Of a DNA stretch of 64,000 nucleotides, positions 17,910 to 25,550 are shown in pieces. The notes beneath the pieces are model-generated. The model was not told where the DNA came from, made no database searches, and worked only from the letters and a program-made list of their open reading frames with translations. The DNA comes from Hymenobacter sp. DG01 (GTDB taxonomy: Bacteria; Bacteroidota; Bacteroidia; Cytophagales; Hymenobacteraceae). The stretch lies in contig NZ_CP040936.1 of assembly GCF_006352025.1 (NCBI RefSeq), forward strand, positions 3,722,001 to 3,786,000. Reading direction: 5' to 3'. The stretch's first letter is position 1. Every line of letters begins with the position of its first letter. The position numbers were made by a program, and so were the translations under genes.

Positions 17910-17924
17910 TAAGCAGCCCCGCGT

Positions 17925-18347
17925 ATGCAGTTTATTCAGAAGCGTTTGCGCCTGCCGGCCGTCAGCCGGGGCTTTCATCTGATTACCGATTTGCTGGTGG
18001 CCGAGTTGCCCGAGCTAGAGCAGCTGCAGGTAGGTACGGCTCATTTCTTTATTCAGCACACCTCGGCCAGCCTCAGCATCAACGAAAACGCTGACCCCAC
18101 CGTGCGCCACGACTTCGAGCAGTTTTTCAACCGTACGGTGCCTGAAAACGCGCCCTACTTCCGCCACACCCTGGAAGGCCCCGACGATATGCCCGCCCAC
18201 CTTAAGGCCAGTCTGCTGGGCCACGCCGTGAGCGTGCCCATCAGCAACGGCGCGCTGGCCCTCGGCACCTGGCAGGGCATTTACCTGGGCGAGCACCGTA
18301 ACCACGGCGGCCGCCGCTGGGTGGTAGCTACCCTAATGGGCCGCTAG
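17925..18347 (+). CDS. YjbQ family protein (UPF0047)
   Basis: 140 residues, the family's exact size. Hallmarks are 'FFIQHTSASLSINENADPTV', 'HLKASLLGHAVSVPI' and the C-terminal 'LALGTWQGIYLGEHRNHGGRR', with the conserved histidines and glutamate that form a metal-type pocket. Members of this family can act as weak secondary thiamine-phosphate synthases when overproduced in E. coli, but their normal role is uncertain. It follows the beta-helix gene closely, though no functional link is apparent. Confidence 0.92.
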   Translation: MQFIQKRLRLPAVSRGFHLITDLLVAELPELEQLQVGTAHFFIQHTSASLSINENADPTVRHDFEQFFNRTVPENAPYFRHTLEGPDDMPAHLKASLLGHAVSVPISNGALALGTWQGIYLGEHRNHGGRRWVVATLMGR

Positions 18348-18445
18348 CCCGCGGGCGCGGCAACTGCCATAAATCGAAGAGAATAGGGCTCCGTAACCGT
18401 ACCGGCAGACAATAGTTTGCGTATAGGGCAGAAAGCCTCCTGATT

Positions 18446-19021
18446 ATGCTTGCCGCCCCGCTTATAGCCGCCGCTAAAGTTGTTTCCGCTACCTCTGTGT
18501 ATGTGGTACTGCTGGCTGCTGGCTCCGTGGAGGCGAGCGGTAGTGAGGAGCCGCCTCGCAAGGTGGCCGCGCAGCAGCGGCCGCGGGCGGTTCGGACGGC
18601 CGCGCCCGTGCCTGCTCCGGTAGCCCGCCTGACCATCGATTCCCTGGCTGGTCAGCCATTTGGGGAAGAGCCCACGGTGCGGGAACTACTGCGGGCCGGC
18701 GGCCGGGTAGCGGCCCGCCGCCCGTTTAAGAATCTGTACGAGGCCGGGCAGATTGACACCATTCTGCTGGTGCGGCATTCGGGCAACGTGTTCGAGTTCT
18801 ACCGGACCCCGGACAAAGACCTGCTCCGTAACGCCACCATTACCAACTTCCAGCCTGCCTACGGCCGTCGCCTGCGCACCCGCCTGGAGCCAGCCTGCCG
18901 CGCCGCCGCTACTGCCACCGATAGGGTCCGGATTGGCGATACGGAGCGAACCAACTACGTTTCGGTGATATACCAGGGCGGGCGGCTGCGCGCCGTGCGC
19001 GTGGAGCCTTACCTGGAATAG
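18446..19021 (+). CDS. Hypothetical secreted or membrane-anchored protein
   Basis: 191 residues, no family recognised. Residues 1-30 are hydrophobic and small-residue rich ('LAAPLIAAAKVVSATSVYVVLLAAGS') and fit a signal peptide or anchor. A basic Ala/Pro linker (about 35-60) leads to a globular part with 'IDTILLVRHSGNVFEFYRTPD' and 'RTNYVSVIYQGGRLRAVRVEPYLE'. Start choice is uncertain. The 19022-19228 gap downstream contains no recognisable element. Confidence 0.6.
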   Translation: MLAAPLIAAAKVVSATSVYVVLLAAGSVEASGSEEPPRKVAAQQRPRAVRTAAPVPAPVARLTIDSLAGQPFGEEPTVRELLRAGGRVAARRPFKNLYEAGQIDTILLVRHSGNVFEFYRTPDKDLLRNATITNFQPAYGRRLRTRLEPACRAAATATDRVRIGDTERTNYVSVIYQGGRLRAVRVEPYLE

Positions 19022-19228
19022 CGCGTGTAACTGTACTGTTATGGCAGCACCGCGTTCAAAACAGTGCTCCCCTAACATGTACAGCGTATCGCCAAACAAG
19101 CGGTTCAGAATGACCAACTCCAGCCAGGAACTCCGGATAAGCTTTTCCCGAAGCAAAAAGCAGAGCGAGGCTGCTACCATGTAGGCAGCGCAATGAAAAT
19201 CAGTCCACTGGCTTACAAAGCTCAGGCT

Positions 19229-19807
19229 TTACAACACCCGTGCCCGAACCGCGTACCGCACCGAATCGAATAACACCAGTTTCTGCACACCGCTCACTTG
19301 GTAGCTGCTGATTTGCCCATTCTGGCAGCGTAGCGTTAAGGTTTTGGCCGAATACACCAGCGGGTTGTCCTGAGCTACGGTGGCGGTTACCGACTGCACC
19401 ACCCCGCCCTGGCTTAGCACCGTGAGCTGCTCCACCGGGTGCTCGGTGCCTGGCAGCCGCCGGTAGCGACGTTGGACCAGCCCGCCGGGGGTAGTAGCGG
19501 AATCAGTCTGATACAGGCCGCGCAGAGCTGGCTTATTGATGTCGGCCTGCTGAAAAATCTGCAGCTCCTTGGTCCAGTCGGTTTGGGCAACGCGGGTGGT
19601 TTCCTGATGACCGTCGCGGAGGACTACCTGCTTTTCTATGGCGGGCTTCTGCTGGTTCAGCAAAGCTTCCTGCTTTTCCAGGAAGCTCAGTAAGTTGAAA
19701 TACTCTGGTTTTCGGTTGGCGGGATTGGGGCGCACGGTAGCATCCTCGCCGGGCTCACAGGCCGAGAGGATGGCTACCGTGCCCGCCAGCCAGAAGAAGC
19801 TACGCAT
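19229..19807 (-). CDS. Hypothetical lipoprotein overlapping gpmI
   Basis: 192 residues with a short signal and lipobox 'AILSAC'. The middle has 'EYFNLLSFLEKQEALLNQQKPA', probably helical, and the rest is beta-rich ('QLTVLSQGGVVQSVTATVAQD'). No domain recognised; similar proteins are small Cytophagales envelope lipoproteins. Its ATG at 19807 lies inside the end of gpmI (8-base overlap), so it is translated from the gpmI message by coupling. A functional link with glycolysis is not implied. Confidence 0.7.
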   Translation of the reverse strand: MRSFFWLAGTVAILSACEPGEDATVRPNPANRKPEYFNLLSFLEKQEALLNQQKPAIEKQVVLRDGHQETTRVAQTDWTKELQIFQQADINKPALRGLYQTDSATTPGGLVQRRYRRLPGTEHPVEQLTVLSQGGVVQSVTATVAQDNPLVYSAKTLTLRCQNGQISSYQVSGVQKLVLFDSVRYAVRARVL

Positions 19808-21347
19808 TCGGCGTGGTTTCGGGGCGCAGCAGGCTCTGGCCGCCCATTACCTCCGGCTGGGGCAGGCCCATCAGCTGCAGCACGGTTGGGGCAATGTCGC
19901 CCAGCTTGCCATCGGCCAGCGTCCCGCGGAAGTCGTTGGAGGCCAGAATGCAGGGCACCAGGTTGGTGGTATGCGCCGTGTTGGGTGTGCCGTCGGGGTT
20001 AATCATCATGTCGGCGTTGCCGTGGTCGGCAATGATGATGCAGGCATAGTCCGAGGCCAGAGCGGCTTCCACTACACCCCGGGCGCACTCGTCCACGGCC
20101 TCGGCTGCTTTCACGGCGGCAGCAAACACGCCGGTATGGCCCACCATGTCGGTGTTGGCAAAGTTGAGCACCACAAAATCAGCCGATTTGGCCTGTAGTT
20201 CCGGTACCAAGGCGTCGCGTAGCTCATAGGCGCTCATCTCGGGCTGCAAATCGTAGGTAGCCACTTTGGGTGAGGCCCGCATGATGCGCTTTTCCCCTTC
20301 AAACTCTACCTCGCGGCCCCCCGAAAAGAAGAAGGTAACGTGCGGGTACTTCTCCGTCTCGGCAATCCGGATCTGAGTTTTATGGTTGGCGGCCAGCACT
20401 TCGCCCAGGGTTTCTTCCAGGTTATCCTTCTCGAAGATGGGCGTGACGCCGGTAAATGTGGCGTCGTAGTTGGTCATGGTGAGGTAGTGCAGGCTCAGCC
20501 GGCGCATCTCGAAAGCGTGGAAATCCTGCTGGGTCAGGGCCTGCGTAATTTCCCGGCCCCGGTCGGTGCGGAAGTTAAAGCACAGCACCACGTCGCCCTC
20601 CTTGATAGTGGCCAGCGGCTGCCCATCGGCACCCACTTTCACAATGGGCTTCAGGAACTCGTCGGTTACCCCCTCTTTGTAGGAGTCCTGCATGCTCTGG
20701 ATCAGGTTCTGGGAGGGGGTGCCCTTGCCGTTCACCAGCAGGTCGTAGGCTACTTTCACCCGTTCCCAGCGGTTGTCGCGGTCCATGGCGTAGTAGCGGC
20801 CCACAATGGAGGCGATTTTGCCGCTGGCCCCGCGCTGCAGGTGCTGCTCCAGGTCGTTCACATAGCTAACGCCACCCTTGGGGTCGGTGTCGCGGCCATC
20901 CGTGAAGGCATGGATGAATACGTTGTGAATGTCAGCGTCGTGCGCCAGCGTGCACAAGGCTTTCAGGTGCTCCAGGTGGGAGTGGACCCCGCCATCGGAG
21001 AGCAGGCCCATCAGGTGCACCGGTTTGTTGTTGAGGCGGGCATACTCGAAGGCCTTCACCAGGGCGGGCATGTTGCCCAGCTTCCGCTCCCGGATGGCCT
21101 TGTTGATGCGCACCAGGTCCTGATAGACTACCCGGCCGGCCCCGATGTTCATGTGGCCTACCTCGGAGTTTCCCATCTGCCCGTCGGGCAACCCCACGGC
21201 CTCCCCGGAGGCCTGCAGGCGACTGTGCGGAAAGCGCTGAAACAGTGAATCGACGAAGGGCGTACGCGCCTGATCAATAGCCGATACTTCCTTATTCTGC
21301 GCCAGGCCCCAGCCGTCCAGAATCACCAACAATACCTGTTTGTTCAT
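19800..21347 (-). CDS. gpmI: 2,3-bisphosphoglycerate-independent phosphoglycerate mutase
   Basis: 515 residues from the ATG at 21347. It interconverts 3- and 2-phosphoglycerate using two manganese ions. Family signatures: 'VILDGWGLAQN' with metal Asp11, the phosphorylated serine Ser61 in 'GQMGNSEVGHMNIGAGR', 'FTDGRDTDPKGG', 'CFNFRTDRGREITQAL', and the C-terminal metal sites 'ANTDMVGHTG' and 'ADHGNADMM'. The 39-residue upstream extension is rejected because a promoter -7 box lies in it. A lipoprotein gene overlaps its 3' end. Confidence 0.97.
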   Translation of the reverse strand: MNKQVLLVILDGWGLAQNKEVSAIDQARTPFVDSLFQRFPHSRLQASGEAVGLPDGQMGNSEVGHMNIGAGRVVYQDLVRINKAIRERKLGNMPALVKAFEYARLNNKPVHLMGLLSDGGVHSHLEHLKALCTLAHDADIHNVFIHAFTDGRDTDPKGGVSYVNDLEQHLQRGASGKIASIVGRYYAMDRDNRWERVKVAYDLLVNGKGTPSQNLIQSMQDSYKEGVTDEFLKPIVKVGADGQPLATIKEGDVVLCFNFRTDRGREITQALTQQDFHAFEMRRLSLHYLTMTNYDATFTGVTPIFEKDNLEETLGEVLAANHKTQIRIAETEKYPHVTFFFSGGREVEFEGEKRIMRASPKVATYDLQPEMSAYELRDALVPELQAKSADFVVLNFANTDMVGHTGVFAAAVKAAEAVDECARGVVEAALASDYACIIIADHGNADMMINPDGTPNTAHTTNLVPCILASNDFRGTLADGKLGDIAPTVLQLMGLPQPEVMGGQSLLRPETTPNA

Positions 21348-21352
21348 GGTCG

Positions 21353-21360
21353 CAAAGATA
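21353..21360 (-). promoter_or_regulatory. Candidate -7 box of gpmI, abutting the start codon
   Basis: Minus-strand TATCTTTG, an exact TAnnTTTG match, ending 6 bases before the gpmI ATG. Transcription from it would begin at or next to the start codon, giving a leaderless or near-leaderless mRNA. No convincing -33 box. Confidence 0.5.
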
Positions 21361-21491
21361 GGCCAGAAGGGCCAAAACGCCCGCATTTTCCCTAACTTGG
21401 CAGTCTCGCCTCCCGGGTAAGCAGTCAAATACCGGCCTGGGTAGGGTTGGCATAGTTTTCGCACGCAGCATGACGTACTCTATACACTAAC

Positions 21492-21893
21492 ATGAAACGC
21501 AACTTTTTTCTGGCCTTCGCCCTGGTGTGGGGCCTGTTGCTATCGGTGGGAGCCCTGGCGCAGAATGAGTCATTTGGCCCTGTGCGCAACGCCATTCGCA
21601 GTTCCTCCTCGCGCGACCTGGCCCAGTTCTTTGCCCCTACCGTGGAGCTGAGCTTTGATGGAGACAAGCAAAGCTACAGCGCCACCCAGGCAGAGTTTGT
21701 GATGAAGGACTTCTTCGCCAAGCACTCGCCGGCTTCTTTTGACTTTATTCACTACGGCGGCAGCAACGAGGGTACGCCCTATGCCGTGGGCAAGTACACG
21801 GGCAAAGACGGCGCCTACCGCATGTTCGTGAAAATGAAAGCGGCGGGGGGCAGCCTTAAAATTGCCACCATCGACTTCACCAAAGAGAACTAG
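21492..21893 (+). CDS. Secreted DUF4783 family protein
   Basis: 133 residues. Signal peptide residues 1-23 ending 'VGALAQN'. The mature part is a small NTF2-like fold: 'RDLAQFFAPTVELSFDGDKQSY', 'AEFVMKDFFAKHSPASF', 'GKYTGKDGAYRMFVKMK'. This is the DUF4783 pattern found across Bacteroidota, periplasmic, function unknown. A strong terminator follows within 25 bases, so it is a single-gene unit. Confidence 0.88.
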   Translation: MKRNFFLAFALVWGLLLSVGALAQNESFGPVRNAIRSSSSRDLAQFFAPTVELSFDGDKQSYSATQAEFVMKDFFAKHSPASFDFIHYGGSNEGTPYAVGKYTGKDGAYRMFVKMKAAGGSLKIATIDFTKEN

Positions 21894-21916
21894 CTTCTCA
21901 CCTTTTAGTCTCTCCC

Positions 21917-21950
21917 AGCGCCGCGAAGCTTCTTCGCGGCGCTTTTTTTT
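21917..21950 (+). terminator. Rho-independent terminator after the DUF4783 gene
   Basis: 12-bp perfect stem (21917-21928 with 21932-21943), 3-base loop, followed by eight T. The remaining gap to nadC (21951-22169) holds only short C-rich sequence, nothing recognised. Confidence 0.92.
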
Positions 21951-22169
21951 GCTCCGTCTCACTCGATCTGGCCTGGCGTGCGGAGCCCGGCTAAAGAGTT
22001 TTACGACTAACACCCGTTCCGTTCGCGCCGCCAGAAACGCCTGTCCCTACCCCCATTGCTACCCCAAACGTAAGCCCGTACCAACCAGCCAGGCGGGCTT
22101 CGCGCGCCAGGCCAGGGCAAGCAGGGCGGGCCCCCAAACGATAAGTGGGTAAGTAGGGGCATTTTTGAC

Positions 22170-22177
22170 TATTTTTG
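22170..22177 (+). promoter_or_regulatory. Candidate -7 box of nadC, adjacent to the start codon
   Basis: TATTTTTG matches TAnnTTTG exactly and ends 4 bases before the GTG start. As with gpmI this implies a leaderless transcript. No clear -33 box. Confidence 0.45.
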
Positions 22178-22181
22178 CTCC

Positions 22182-23042
22182 GTGCAAACGCCCCCCTACC
22201 TCACCCCGGAAGCCCTATCCTCGTTTATCCGCACGGCGCTGGCCGAAGACGTCGGCGACGGCGACCATTCGGCTCTGTCGGCTATTCCGGCCGAGGCCCG
22301 CAACCGTGCCCACTTGCTTATCAAGGATGAGGGCGTACTGGCTGGCGTTGAGCTGGCTCAGCACATCTTCCGGGCGGTAGATGCCGACCTGAGGGTAGAG
22401 GTACGGTTGCAGGATGGCGCCCGCGTAAAACACGGCGACGTTGCCCTGATTGTGGAGGGCCGCGCCCAGAGCATACTGACCGCTGAGCGGCTGGTGCTCA
22501 ACTGCATGCAGCGCATGAGCGGTATTGCTACCCGCACGGCTCACCTGACCAGTCTGCTGGCCGGCACCCGCGCCCGCCTGCTCGATACCCGCAAGACTAC
22601 CCCCAACTTCCGGCTGTGCGAAAAGTGGGCGGTACTGATTGGGGGCGGAGTCAACCACCGCTACGGCCTGTTCGACATGATTATCCTCAAGGACAACCAT
22701 GTGGATTATGCCGGCGGCGTGCGCGAAGCCATTGAAGCCTCCCGGGCCTATTTGGCCCGCACCGGCCGTCAACTGCCTATCGAAATAGAAACCCGCAGTC
22801 TGGCCGAAGTACAGCAGGCACTGGAGGCCGGCGGCATCGACCGGATCATGCTCGATAACATGGCGCCCGCTCAGCTACGTGAGGCAGTGGCTCTGGTAGC
22901 CGGCCGCTACCCCCTGGAAGCCAGCGGCGGCATCACCGAGGAAACCATTGCCGAGGTAGCCGCCACCGGCGTTGACTACATCTCGGTTGGGGCCCTGACC
23001 CACTCCATCCGCAGCCTCGATATGAGCCTGAAAGCGTTTTAA
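22182..23042 (+). CDS. nadC: Nicotinate-nucleotide diphosphorylase (carboxylating)
   Basis: 286 residues from a GTG start, chosen because 'PYLTPEALSSFIRTALAEDVGDGDH' is the true family N-terminus. It makes nicotinate mononucleotide from quinolinate and PRPP in NAD synthesis. Signatures: 'LNCMQRMSGIATRTA', the catalytic 'LDTRKTTPNFRLCEKWAV', 'GGGVNHRYGLFDMIILKDNH', and 'EIETRSLAEVQQALEAG'. Ends with the usual 'ISVGALTHSIRSLDMSL'. No nadA or nadB is in the window. It is followed by an inverted-repeat segment. Confidence 0.96.
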   Translation: MQTPPYLTPEALSSFIRTALAEDVGDGDHSALSAIPAEARNRAHLLIKDEGVLAGVELAQHIFRAVDADLRVEVRLQDGARVKHGDVALIVEGRAQSILTAERLVLNCMQRMSGIATRTAHLTSLLAGTRARLLDTRKTTPNFRLCEKWAVLIGGGVNHRYGLFDMIILKDNHVDYAGGVREAIEASRAYLARTGRQLPIEIETRSLAEVQQALEAGGIDRIMLDNMAPAQLREAVALVAGRYPLEASGGITEETIAEVAATGVDYISVGALTHSIRSLDMSLKAF

Positions 23043-23043
23043 T

Positions 23044-23128
23044 GAGTTGTCAGTTGCGGGTTGCCAGTTGTCAGTACTGTTTCAATGGCAACCGGCAATC
23101 GGCAACTGACAACCGACAACTCAACTAC
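23044..23128. repeat. Imperfect inverted repeat of GTTGTCAGTTG-type words
   Basis: The whole gap between nadC and the next gene is made of variants of GAGTTGTC, CAGTTGTCAG and their complements, starting GAGTTGTCAGTTG and ending CAACCGACAACTC. The outer 8 bases pair perfectly; inner parts pair with mismatches. It resembles small dispersed repeats rather than coding sequence, and could act as a terminator hairpin. Confidence 0.6.
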
Positions 23129-23130
23129 CA

Positions 23131-23751
23131 ATGCAACTTCCTAATCAACGCGGCGGCTACCGGCAGCAACAGCAGCAGCAAGGCGCCTCGCCGCTGGCTA
23201 TCCGCACCAAAAAGCACCAGCTCGATACCGATACCTACACTAAGCTGGCCATGGGCCGGGTGTGGCGCAAGGAGTGGTGGTACGCCCTCATTCCGTTTGC
23301 GCTTGGCTTGCTGCCGGCCCTGATATGGCCCTCGTGGTGGTGGCTGGCCGCGGCCCTGCTGCTCACGCTGCTCTACGTGCTGTTTCGCTCGGCCCAGGTA
23401 ACCGGGGTTACCCAGGTAGAGCAAACCAGACCCCTGTTTGAGAAACTGGGCTACGAGTTTGATAACAAGCAGATTGTGCTGCGCCGCAACGAGAAGGAAG
23501 GTATGCGCCTGACCTGGGATATGATCGGCGACGTAAAGCGGGAGGCCGATGGCTACCTGCTTTCCCTGCGGGCCCCGGAGCTGCCGCAGGAGCTGAAAGG
23601 CTGGCGCTTGTGGATGGCTAAAAACTTCGATACTCCCATTTTTCTGCAGGTACCGGACCGCATCTTTAACTCGCCCAACGACCAGAAGCTGTTTGATGCC
23701 ATGCTGCGTCGTAAGAACCTGCTGCCCGGTGGCGGGCCAGCCGCCGCCTAA
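23131..23751 (+). CDS. Hypothetical two-helix membrane protein (YcxB-like layout)
   Basis: 206 residues. An N-terminal Gln-rich stretch (six consecutive Gln at about 13-18), then two adjacent membrane segments at about 50-86 ('WWYALIPFALGLLPALIW', 'WWLAAALLLTLLYVLF'), then a cytoplasmic domain of about 115 residues containing 'LTWDMIGDVKREADGYLLSL' and 'FLQVPDRIF'. The order, two helices followed by a 'W..I......Y.L....... .iP...F' domain, resembles YcxB-like proteins. No function is known. Confidence 0.65.
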   Translation: MQLPNQRGGYRQQQQQQGASPLAIRTKKHQLDTDTYTKLAMGRVWRKEWWYALIPFALGLLPALIWPSWWWLAAALLLTLLYVLFRSAQVTGVTQVEQTRPLFEKLGYEFDNKQIVLRRNEKEGMRLTWDMIGDVKREADGYLLSLRAPELPQELKGWRLWMAKNFDTPIFLQVPDRIFNSPNDQKLFDAMLRRKNLLPGGGPAAA

Positions 23752-23818
23752 CGCCCGCGGTCAACTTAGCGCGCCGTTTTTTCGTCATTACTTCTTACCG
23801 ATTTCTTTTTCCCTTCTC

Positions 23819-24199
23819 ATGAGCAAGCAACTCGTACTTTCCGCTCTGGCCTTGGCTACGCTGACCCTGAACGCATGCAGCAGCGAACCGTCAGATTGGC
23901 GCCCCGACAAAAAAGTGTCGGTAGATATGGTAGAGCCGGGCAGCCGCTCCTCCGACAACTTCGATCAGAACACTTCGGCCGCCGCCGACCAGTCGAAGGG
24001 CGGCGCTATTGAGCGCCCCGTTAGCTCGGAGGTAACCCTGGACGAAACCAACCAGCGTGACCGGGTAAATGCCGAGCAGGTTCGGACTGCTGATGCTAAG
24101 GATGCATCCCACACCAGCAACTCCACCGCCATCGAGAGCGACAAAAAAGCCAACAGCGACCAGAAGGCCGAAACGGCTGAGCCCGCCCCGAAGCAATAG
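23819..24199 (+). CDS. Hypothetical low-complexity lipoprotein
   Basis: 126 residues from the ATG at 23819, which gives the signal peptide and lipobox 'LTLNAC'. The mature part is hydrophilic and rich in Asp, Ser, Ala and Lys without hydrophobic core, so probably disordered. A longer in-frame start at 23693 would overlap the previous gene and has no signal peptide. The next lipoprotein starts 10 bases after its stop, so the two are likely cotranscribed. No function can be given. Confidence 0.65.
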   Translation: MSKQLVLSALALATLTLNACSSEPSDWRPDKKVSVDMVEPGSRSSDNFDQNTSAAADQSKGGAIERPVSSEVTLDETNQRDRVNAEQVRTADAKDASHTSNSTAIESDKKANSDQKAETAEPAPKQ

Positions 24200-24209
24200 C
24201 CTGACGCGC

Positions 24210-24482
24210 ATGAAATCTTTCTGGAAATCAGGGGTAGCGGCCGCGCTGCTGTTGAGCGGTCTAGCCTTGGGCAGCTGCCAGTCGAAACCCGCGGAGCAGG
24301 GTGCGGCCGGTGCCGCTGCCACTACGGCCCCCGCCGACAGCACGGCTGCACCGGTTGCTACGGCGGCTTACATTTGCCCTATGGGCTGCGAGGGTAGCGC
24401 CAGCGACAAACCCGGCAAATGCCCGGTGTGCGAGATGGATCTGGAGGCCAATCCGGCCGCAAAGCCAGCCCAAGCACTTTGA
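24210..24482 (+). CDS. Heavy-metal-binding domain lipoprotein
   Basis: 90 residues. Signal peptide with lipobox 'LALGSC', an Ala/Thr/Pro linker (about 28-52), then the heavy-metal-binding domain 'YICPMGCEGSASDKPGKC' continuing into 'PVCEMDL', with four cysteines and two methionines as likely ligands. This module is found at the N-terminus of copper-exporting ATPases and RND adaptors; here it stands alone as an envelope lipoprotein, probably binding copper, zinc or a similar metal. A ZIP-type metal transporter lies about 1 kb downstream with a methyltransferase between. Confidence 0.82.
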   Translation: MKSFWKSGVAAALLLSGLALGSCQSKPAEQGAAGAAATTAPADSTAAPVATAAYICPMGCEGSASDKPGKCPVCEMDLEANPAAKPAQAL

Positions 24483-24493
24483 TTTAAGTAACC

Positions 24494-24534
24494 GGGAGGC
24501 CATATTTGCAGCCATGTTGCAGATGTGGCCTCCC
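24494..24534. other. Inverted repeat after the metal-binding lipoprotein
   Basis: GGGAGGCCATA at 24494 pairs with TATGGCC-like sequence ending in TGTGGCCTCCC at 24534, with a second smaller repeat (TTTGCAG/TTGCAG) in the loop. It may be a first transcription-stop hairpin or a protein-binding site. Confidence 0.4.
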
Positions 24535-24560
24535 GTGTCTGTTTTCTAAAAACTGAGGAA

Positions 24561-24583
24561 GGGGCGTGAAGACGCCCTTTTTT
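24561..24583 (+). terminator. Hairpin terminator before the methyltransferase gene
   Basis: 6-bp stem GGGCGT/ACGCCC with a 4-base loop (24562-24577), followed by six T. It separates the lipoprotein pair from the methyltransferase and argues for the methyltransferase start at 24609 rather than 24585. Confidence 0.8.
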
Positions 24584-24608
24584 CATGATATCCTGTTGCT
24601 TACTGCCC

Positions 24609-25352
24609 ATGCCTTCCGCTCCGCCCACAGAATGGTTTAGTACCTGGTTTGATTCACCATACTATCATCGGCTGTACCGGGAGCGGAATCATGAGGAAGC
24701 CCGGGCCTTTCTGGGGCAGCTGCTGCGGCATGTGCGCCCCCGGCCCGGAGCGCGGCTGCTGGACCTGGCCTGCGGCAAGGGCCGCCATGCCTTGTACCTG
24801 AGTGAGCAGGGCTACGACGTAACCGGCGTTGATCTATCGGCGGAAAGCATCCGCTACGCCCGACAGTTTGCCCACGAGCACCTGCACTTCTATGAGCACG
24901 ACATGCGTGAGCCGCTGCCCACGGGCTCGTTTGATCTGGTTCTGAATCTGTTTACCAGCTTCGGCTACTTTGAGCAGGAAACCGATAACGTGGTGGCCCT
25001 GCGCAATGCGGCGGCCGCACTGCGCCCCGGCGGCAAGCTGATCATCGATTTTATGAATACCCGGCTAACCCTGCGCGAGCTGGTAGCCCACGAAACCAAG
25101 CAGATAGACCACACCACGTTTCAGCTCTACCGCCACTTTCAGAACGGGTTCATTGTCAAAGAAATCCGTTTCCGCGACGATGAGCAGCAGGAGCAGTACT
25201 TCGAGGAGCGGGTGCGGGCCCTGAGCCAGGAGCAGTTTGAGGAGTATTTCCAGATAGCCGGCCTGCGCCTGATGACCGTTTGGGGCGACTACCAGCTTGG
25301 TCCTTTCGAGCCGGAGAGCAGCCCCCGGATGATTTTTGTGCTGAAAAAGTGA
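24609..25352 (+). CDS. Class I SAM-dependent methyltransferase
   Basis: 247 residues from the ATG at 24609. SAM motif I is 'LLDLACGKGRHALYL' near residue 45, followed by the acidic 'GVDLS' at the end of strand 2 and 'FDLVLNLFTSFGYF' at strand 4. The N-terminal 'EWFSTWFDSPYYHRLYRERN' and the C-terminal all-beta part ('MTVWGDYQLGPFEPESSPRMI') match a group of small-molecule methyltransferases common in Bacteroidota. Substrate unknown. The upstream ATG at 24585 would begin within two bases of a terminator and adds no family sequence. Confidence 0.88.
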   Translation: MPSAPPTEWFSTWFDSPYYHRLYRERNHEEARAFLGQLLRHVRPRPGARLLDLACGKGRHALYLSEQGYDVTGVDLSAESIRYARQFAHEHLHFYEHDMREPLPTGSFDLVLNLFTSFGYFEQETDNVVALRNAAAALRPGGKLIIDFMNTRLTLRELVAHETKQIDHTTFQLYRHFQNGFIVKEIRFRDDEQQEQYFEERVRALSQEQFEEYFQIAGLRLMTVWGDYQLGPFEPESSPRMIFVLKK

Positions 25353-25550
25353 GGCAGTGGTAGTAATGAGGCAAAGTCCTGAAAAATAGGTGGTAACGGG
25401 CATAGGAGGTGAGGGGAGCAGCCTGGTATGGCCCGTTCGTCAAATCCTACTTACTGTTTGCCTTGTTAAACCCCGCTGTCTTACCTCCCACTGGTCGCCT
25501 TCGCACCCTACCCCCCGCATTACCTCCTACCTTTCCCTTCCTCACTTCCT

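Noticed and set aside
16434..17978. 514-codon minus-strand frame
   Set aside because: Antisense to the beta-helix lipoprotein; no domain or signal peptide.
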